Of a stretch of DNA of 64,000 bases, positions 59,446-64,000 are shown in pieces. The notes below the pieces were generated by a model, which saw only the letters and a list, made by a program, of their open reading frames with translations, was not told the origin of the DNA and did not search any database. This stretch comes from Actinomycetes bacterium. GTDB taxonomy: Bacteria > Actinomycetota > Actinomycetes > Propionibacteriales > Nocardioidaceae. A program made the position numbers and the translations under genes. The DNA is taken from contig JAEWOG010000011.1 in the NCBI GenBank assembly GCA_023460975.1, positions 62,001 through 126,000 on the forward strand, read 5' to 3'. Each line of letters starts with the position of its first letter. Position 1 is the stretch's first letter.

Positions 59446-61875
59446 GTGTCCCTGACTCTCGCCGAAGCCCGCGCCCGTGCCGCCGTCATCTCTGACGTGC
59501 ACACCACCGTCCACCTCGACCTGACCTCGAGCGAGTGCTTTGCGGTGCGCGCGACGGTGCGGTTCACCTCCACGACGCCCGGCGCGAGTTCGTTCCTGGA
59601 GTTGGCCGGAGCCTCCGACGTGCGGGTCACGGGGATGGCGGGCGCCTCCTACGCCGATGGCCGCATCACCCTGCCACGGCTCGAGGCGACCAACGAGGTG
59701 ACGGTGACCGCGGTCCTGGCGTACGTGAGCGACGGCGACGGGATGCATGCCTTCACCGACCCGACCGACGGTGAGCGCTACGTCAGCGCCTACACGTCGA
59801 TGGACGTCACGCAGAAGGTCCTCCCCTGTTTCGATCAGCCAGACCTCAAGACCACCTTCGAAGTGTCCGCGACGGCGCCTGCGCACTGGACCGTGCTGGC
59901 CAACGGGCGCTTGGAGCGTCGAGACGGCGACACCTGGCACTTCGCGCGCACGCCGGCCATTTCCTCCTACCTCTTCTTCATCACCGCCGGGCCGTGGACC
60001 TCGATCACCTGGGACCAGCCGTACGGCGAGAGCACCCTGCCGTTCGGGTGGCACGCGCGCGCCTCCCAACGCGCACTGCTCGAGCGCGATGGCGACGAGC
60101 TGCGCCGCATCACCGAGGCATGCTTCGCCCACTACACATCGACGTTCGACGAGCCGTACGCCTTCGACCAGTACCAGCAGGTCTTCTCCCCCGGCCTGAA
60201 CTGGGGCGCCATGGAGTTCCCCGGCTGCGTGTCCTTCCGCGACGAGATGCTGACCCCCGGCGAGCCGACCGCGCTGGAGATGCACTGGCGCTCCAGCGTG
60301 ATCGCGCACGAGATGGCGCACATGTGGTTCGGCAACCTCGTGACGATGCGCTGGTGGGAGGACTCGTGGCTCAACGAGTCGTTCGCCGACTTCATGGGCT
60401 ACGAGGTCGCGGGGACCGCGACCTGCGCCGACTCCTGGACGGCGGCAGCCCTGCAACGCAAGCCGACCGCGTTCTGGGCCGACCGGCGCCGCTCGACGCA
60501 TCCCGTGGCCGAGGATGCCGACAACCTGGTCGACGTCGACACGGCGTTCGCCAACTTCGACATGATCACGTACGCCAAGGGCAATGCCCTGCTGCGCCAG
60601 TTGGTGACGTGGCTGGGGCCCGATGACTTCCTGCGCGGCGTCAACGCACATCTGTCCGCCCACCCCTTCGGCAACGCCGATCTGGCCGACTTCCTCGCCG
60701 CGCTCGATGCGGCCACCGATCGCGACGTGCGCACGTGGGCCGAGCTGTGGCTGCGGACGACCGGTTACGACCGGATCGAGGTGAGTCGGGACGGCGACGT
60801 CCCGGTGCTGCACCGGGTGGGGACGCGGCCGCACCGGTTCACGGTCGCCGCCTTCGACACCAATCTGAGCGAGGTGGGTGCCCGCCTCGTCGACCTGGGC
60901 GACGCGCCTGTGCGGCTGGAGGAGTTCGCCGGCCTCGCCGTGGTGCCCAATGCCCTGGACGAGACCTACGCGGAGGTCGTCCTCGACGACGAGTCGTGGT
61001 CCTGCCTCGCGGGCGGCATCTCCCGAGTCTCACGGCCCCTGACGCGCGCAACGCTGTGGCGCATCGCCGCCGACCGCTGCGAGCGCGGACTCAGCGATCT
61101 CGAGGAGCTCCTCGGGGTTGCCGTACGCCAACTCGTCGATGAGGTCGATCCCACCGTGTTCGAAGGCGCGCTGAGCCTGATCACCCGGCTCGTGAGGCGG
61201 ATGGCGGACTCGGAGCGCGCGCCGATCGCTGCCCGGGCGCTCGCCACGCTGGGGCATGCGGCACTAACCCATGGCGACGAACCGCGACGTGCCTCAGCGA
61301 GCCGCCTGCTGGCGACCACGAGCGACGACGCCGACCTCCTGCGTTCCTGGCTCGCCGGGACAGCGCCCCTGCCGGAGGCCGACCAAGCGACACGGTGGCT
61401 GGTCGTCGCACGCCTCGCCTCGCTCGGGGACACGAGCCCGATTGACCCCGAGGCCGCCTCGGATCCCAGCGCCGTGGGCGCTCTGGCCGTACTCACGGCG
61501 CGCGCTGCGGAGTCGAGTGCCGTCGCCAAGCAGGCCGCCTGGGAGTTGCTGTGCGGCGGAACACTGTCGAACCGTGAGGTCGCCGCCGTCGCCTCGGGCC
61601 TGTGGTCGGGCGACGTCGACCTGGTGCAGACGTACGTGCTCGCGGCGCCAGCCGCCCTGATCGACCTGGCCCGGCGCAGCGGTCAGGGAATGGGCAAGGT
61701 GCTGGGCCAAGCCTTCGGGTGGATGCCCATGCCCGCGGCTCTACGCGCTCAACTCCGCGACGAGTTGGCCGCAGCGCTGTCCGGCGATGACGTTCCGACC
61801 GTCATCGGCCGCGCCCTGGGTGACGTCCTCGACGACCTGGACCAGATCATCGCCGCCACTCGCGGGGGACTCTGA
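59446..61875 (+). CDS. pepN: Aminopeptidase N (M1 family)
   Basis: 809 residues. The zinc site is HEMAHMWFGNLVTMRWWEDSWLNE, giving HExxH and the distal Glu 18 residues on, and ITYAKGNALLRQL carries the catalytic Tyr. The exopeptidase motif that normally reads GAMEN is GAMEF here (NWGAMEFPGCVSF), an Asn-to-Phe change at a residue usually conserved. The C-terminal half is the helical ERAP1-like domain. It releases N-terminal amino acids in the cytoplasm. The GTG start is used. Downstream lies the periodic repeat array. Confidence 0.93.
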   Translation: MSLTLAEARARAAVISDVHTTVHLDLTSSECFAVRATVRFTSTTPGASSFLELAGASDVRVTGMAGASYADGRITLPRLEATNEVTVTAVLAYVSDGDGMHAFTDPTDGERYVSAYTSMDVTQKVLPCFDQPDLKTTFEVSATAPAHWTVLANGRLERRDGDTWHFARTPAISSYLFFITAGPWTSITWDQPYGESTLPFGWHARASQRALLERDGDELRRITEACFAHYTSTFDEPYAFDQYQQVFSPGLNWGAMEFPGCVSFRDEMLTPGEPTALEMHWRSSVIAHEMAHMWFGNLVTMRWWEDSWLNESFADFMGYEVAGTATCADSWTAAALQRKPTAFWADRRRSTHPVAEDADNLVDVDTAFANFDMITYAKGNALLRQLVTWLGPDDFLRGVNAHLSAHPFGNADLADFLAALDAATDRDVRTWAELWLRTTGYDRIEVSRDGDVPVLHRVGTRPHRFTVAAFDTNLSEVGARLVDLGDAPVRLEEFAGLAVVPNALDETYAEVVLDDESWSCLAGGISRVSRPLTRATLWRIAADRCERGLSDLEELLGVAVRQLVDEVDPTVFEGALSLITRLVRRMADSERAPIAARALATLGHAALTHGDEPRRASASRLLATTSDDADLLRSWLAGTAPLPEADQATRWLVVARLASLGDTSPIDPEAASDPSAVGALAVLTARAAESSAVAKQAAWELLCGGTLSNREVAAVASGLWSGDVDLVQTYVLAAPAALIDLARRSGQGMGKVLGQAFGWMPMPAALRAQLRDELAAALSGDDVPTVIGRALGDVLDDLDQIIAATRGGL

Positions 61876-61909
61876 CCAGTCAGAAGAAGCGGCGCCCGAG
61901 GCCTCGGTC

Positions 61910-61933
61910 GGGGTGGGGCTCGGGTGGCTGGGG
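61910..61933 (+). other. G-quadruplex-type motif beside the repeat array
   Basis: Four runs of three or more G separated by loops of 1, 3 and 5 bases (GGGG-T-GGGG-CTC-GGG-TGGCT-GGGG), 35 bases after the pepN stop codon and on the coding strand. It fits the usual quadruplex pattern; folding is untested. Confidence 0.5.
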
Positions 61934-61965
61934 CTCGGTGGTGGGCTCGGCCCTGCGCCGGCGCC

Positions 61966-62286
61966 GCGTCATACGAATGTGCCCTCAGTCGAGCTGCGTC
62001 ATACGAACGTGCTCTCATCCGCCCCGCGTCATACAAAAGCAAACGTATATGTCCGGCTTTGTATGACGCAGACCGATGCAGAGTCACTTTGTATGACGCG
62101 ACCGGCATAGAACCGGCGAAGCGTCATACAAATCAGCCTCAATCACCCATACGTCATACAAACGTCGCCATCGATGCCGTACGTCATACAAACCTGCACC
62201 TATAGGTCGAGGTTCGTATGACGCCGGGCGCGTACGGGCGACTTCGTATGACGCCGGGCGCGCGTGGAGGCCCCTTCGTATGACGC
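61966..62286. repeat. 30-bp-periodic array of eleven 12-bp sites in alternating orientation blocks
   Basis: A 12-base element, consensus GCGTCATACRAA, occurs six times forward (starts 61966, 61996, 62026, 62121, 62151, 62181) and five times inverted as TTYGTATGACGC (starts 62058, 62088, 62213, 62243, 62275). Within blocks the start-to-start spacing is 30 bases, except 32 for the last pair, about three helical turns. Between blocks, centre spacing is 32-33. The 18 bases between sites are not conserved. The block order is +++ -- +++ ---. It lies between pepN and the predicted DNA-binding protein gene at 62338. Confidence 0.92.
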
Positions 62287-62337
62287 GGGGGCCGTCCCGC
62301 TGCACGCAGTACGCCGGGCCTGCGGCACGCTTGTCCC

Positions 62338-63003
62338 ATGAGCACGCCCGACCAGCCGACCCCCGACCGCGACTTCTCGGGGCTGGACACACTGCCTGAT
62401 CGGCTCGCCGATTGGCTTGACGGGCTCGGGCTCCTCGACCACCTCGCCGAGGCCGGACTACCGACCGTGCAGCGCAACTGTTCGGGCGCCGCGACCTGGC
62501 GCGACCCCGGCACCGGTGAGCCGCTCACGCAGCAGCAGCTGCTGGACCTCGACCGACTGCTCCATCAGGAGGGCGAGGACCCGGCGCACGCCATCCCGAT
62601 CCCGCTGGTCCAGTTGCGACGCAAGGCAGCCGTCCGCTCGGCCCTCCTCGCAACGCCGACCCACACGTACGAGTCCCTCGCCGCCCTGCACCAGGCAAGC
62701 GTGGACGCGACGCGCTTCTGGGTGCACAAGAGTGCATCCCGGGGTGAACTCCTGGTCGTGGCGCCCGAGGAAGCCAGCGTGGTTCCGGCGTTCCAACTGG
62801 ACGCGGAGGGCGGGGTCCGCGCGGAGTTGGCCCCCGTACTGACGGCACTCAAGAGTGTCGACCCGTGGCTGGCGTGGGGCTGGCTCACCCAGCCCGCCGC
62901 ACTGTTGGGCGGCGCAGTGCCGGCGGAGGCCGTACGAGACCCGGAAGAAGCCCCGGTGGTGGCGCACGCCGCGGCGCGCTTGGCCTCGCGCTCGACCCCA
63001 TGA
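62338..63003 (+). CDS. Predicted DNA-binding protein with MbcA/ParS-antitoxin-like C-terminus
   Basis: 221 residues, no signal peptide. The middle carries a helix-turn-helix-like segment (THTYESLAALHQASVDATRF, then WVHKSASRGELLVV) and VVPAFQLDAEG. The C-terminus (VDPWLAWGWLTQPAALLGGAVPAEAV-type residues) resembles the toxin-binding region of MbcA/ParS/Xre antitoxins. No RES-type toxin gene follows, so it looks like a solitary regulator. The gene begins 51 bases after the last array site, so it could bind or be controlled by that array. Function unknown. Confidence 0.65.
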   Translation: MSTPDQPTPDRDFSGLDTLPDRLADWLDGLGLLDHLAEAGLPTVQRNCSGAATWRDPGTGEPLTQQQLLDLDRLLHQEGEDPAHAIPIPLVQLRRKAAVRSALLATPTHTYESLAALHQASVDATRFWVHKSASRGELLVVAPEEASVVPAFQLDAEGGVRAELAPVLTALKSVDPWLAWGWLTQPAALLGGAVPAEAVRDPEEAPVVAHAAARLASRSTP

Positions 63004-63012
63004 GGGCGCCAG

Positions 63013-63098
63013 CCTCCATGTAAAGCGGGGTTATCCGCACTGGTGCATGCTTGTGACGGCGCGCCAGTGGGGATAACCCCGCTTTACTTGAATGGAGG
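63013..63098. repeat. Long inverted repeat (bidirectional terminator-like) between convergent genes
   Basis: 24-base arms at 63020-63043 and 63064-63087 pair with a single mismatch (GTAAAGCGGGGTTATCC is in the left arm), with a 20-base loop; outer CCTCCAT/ATGGAGG arms extend it with a small bulge. It lies 10 bases after the predicted DNA-binding protein stop codon and about 70 before the prs stop, so it could terminate both convergent transcripts. Its size and near perfection resemble a dispersed palindromic element. Confidence 0.8.
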
Positions 63099-63165
63099 GG
63101 CCAGATCGGCCCGAAATCAGGGCAGGACTGCCCCCCGCCCAACGGGGCAGGATCAGGTGGGTCGC

Positions 63166-64000
63166 TCAGGCGTTGCCCTCGAACATGGTCGTCACGGACC
63201 CGTCCGAGAAGACCTCGTGGATCGCGCGCGAGATGAGGGGGGCGATCGACAGCACCGTCAGCTTGTCGAACTGCTTGTCCTCGGGGATCGGCAGCGTGTC
63301 GGTCACCACGATCTCGACGGCCGGCGACTCGCGCAGACGCTCGACGGCCGGGTGCGACAGGATCGCGTGCGTCGCGGCGATGATGACGCCCTTGGCGCCG
63401 TCGGCCATGCACGCCTCAGCCGCCTTCACGATGGTGCCGCCGGTGTCGATCATGTCGTCGGTCAGCACACAGATCCGGCCGGCGACCTCACCGACGACGC
63501 GGTTCGCAACCACCTCGTTGGCCACGTCCGTACGACGGGTCTTGTGGATGAAGGCCAGCGGCGCGCCACCCAGGCGGGCGGACCACTTCTCAGCGACCTT
63601 GATGCGGCCGGCGTCCGGGGAGACGACAGCGAGGTCGTCGGTGCCGTACTTGTCCTTGACGTAGTCGGCCAGCAGCGGCAGAGCCATGAGGTGGTCGACG
63701 GGACCGTCGAAGAAGCCCTGCGTCTGGTCGGCGTGCAGGTCGACGGTGATCAGACGGTCGGCACCGGCGGTCTTGAACAGGTCCGCGACCAGTCGGGCCG
63801 AGATCGGCTCGCGGCCGCGGTGCTTCTTGTCCTGGCGGCCGTAGCCGTAGAACGGCATGACGACGGTGATGCGCTTGGCGGAGGCCCGCTTGAGCGCGTC
63901 CACCATGATCAGGTGCTCCATGATCCACTCGTTGATCGGAGCGGTGTGGCTCTGGATCACGAACGCGTCGCAGCCGCGAACGGACTCTTCGAATCGCACG
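63166..64000 (-). CDS. prs: Ribose-phosphate pyrophosphokinase, 5' end outside the window
   Basis: About 278 codons visible; the first 40-50 residues lie beyond the right edge. The enzyme makes phosphoribosyl pyrophosphate from ribose 5-phosphate and ATP. Visible motifs are MPFYGYGRQDKKHRGREPIS (flexible ATP-binding region), ITVDLHADQTQGFF, VVSPDAGRIKVAE and the PRPP loop VLTDDMIDTGGTI. The C-terminus is intact. The prs-rplY-pth order of actinobacteria is kept but pepN and the repeat array intervene. Confidence 0.96.
   Translation of the reverse strand, partial: VRFEESVRGCDAFVIQSHTAPINEWIMEHLIMVDALKRASAKRITVVMPFYGYGRQDKKHRGREPISARLVADLFKTAGADRLITVDLHADQTQGFFDGPVDHLMALPLLADYVKDKYGTDDLAVVSPDAGRIKVAEKWSARLGGAPLAFIHKTRRTDVANEVVANRVVGEVAGRICVLTDDMIDTGGTIVKAAEACMADGAKGVIIAATHAILSHPAVERLRESPAVEIVVTDTLPIPEDKQFDKLTVLSIAPLISRAIHEVFSDGSVTTMFEGNA

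Noticed and set aside
61966..62286. CRISPR array
   Set aside because: Repeats are only 12 bases, change orientation in blocks, intervening segments are 18 bases, and no cas gene is near.
61924..62392. Short repeat-peptide genes across the array (RHTN-, PASYE- or YDA-type repeats)
   Set aside because: The apparent peptide repeats arise because 30 bases is a multiple of three. The element flips strand, and no ribosome site or stable frame covers the array.
63020..63087. Replication origin or DnaA boxes
   Set aside because: Only TTATCC is shared with the box; there is a single palindrome, and no dnaA/dnaN genes or AT-rich unwinding region.

Overview
The window is GC-rich DNA with densely packed genes, frequent GTG/TTG starts and many 1-4 base stop/start overlaps. 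The housekeeping block (ppx, DUF501, ftsB/divIC-like, eno, mazG, mfd, then pth, rplY and prs) is typical of Actinomycetota. Its order and the protein flavour suggest the Nocardioidaceae (Nocardioides/Aeromicrobium/Marmoricola type). The family placement is an inference from gene content, not a measured similarity.

Layout. 0-20 kb holds chromosomal core and near-core genes: an EthA-like Baeyer-Villiger monooxygenase with the 5' end of an alcohol dehydrogenase, exported hydrolases (M28 and S8 peptidases, a CapA-like protein), an odd short-variable-loop tRNA with anticodon UAA, def/ACT/uracil-DNA glycosylase, ppx-DUF501-divIC-eno, mazG-SurA-like lipoprotein-mfd, and small enzymes. 20.8-57.5 kb is an accessory island built around a surface polysaccharide. 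It opens with a LuxR regulator, a histidine kinase and a response regulator, then a polyprenyl-phosphate glycosylphosphotransferase. Later come a Wzy-like polymerase, a Wzz-like protein, a pyruvyl transferase with an FrhB-like iron-sulfur protein, four glycosyltransferases, two ABC exporters and three paralogous beta-helix proteins. 57.9-64 kb returns to core genes (pth, rplY, pepN, prs), with a striking 30-bp-periodic repeat array and a long inverted repeat between pepN and prs.

The most interesting part is 27.7-38.1 kb. Inside the polysaccharide island lies what reads as a lasso-peptide (RiPP) locus. It has a PqqD-like leader-recognition protein, a transglutaminase-like B2 leader peptidase, an asparagine-synthetase-like cyclase without a glutaminase domain, an HPr-kinase-like kinase, a full-length AsnB-like amidotransferase and a NadE-like ligase. 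A 55-codon precursor gene sits at 33649-33816 between the PqqD and cyclase genes. Its leader has the canonical YxxPxL...G...T pattern, and its core would start with Gly and place Asp at core position 9, the geometry for a Gly1-Asp9 macrolactam ring. The core tail is unusually long, Gly/Pro-rich and ends in Ser. The PqqD gene is the last gene of an operon with an AMP-forming acyl ligase, an SGNH-like protein and a phosphopantetheinyl transferase, divergent from an acyl carrier protein and a hexapeptide acyltransferase. Peptide maturation and thio-templated acyl chemistry therefore appear genetically linked.

Working model: the sensor kinase and regulators control a polysaccharide made by the glycosylphosphotransferase, glycosyltransferases, Wzy and Wzz. 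No Wzx flippase is seen, so one ABC exporter may flip the lipid-linked glycan and the other may export the peptide. The lasso peptide, possibly phosphorylated at its C-terminal Ser and possibly acylated, could be a secreted companion of that surface layer. This model is inference.
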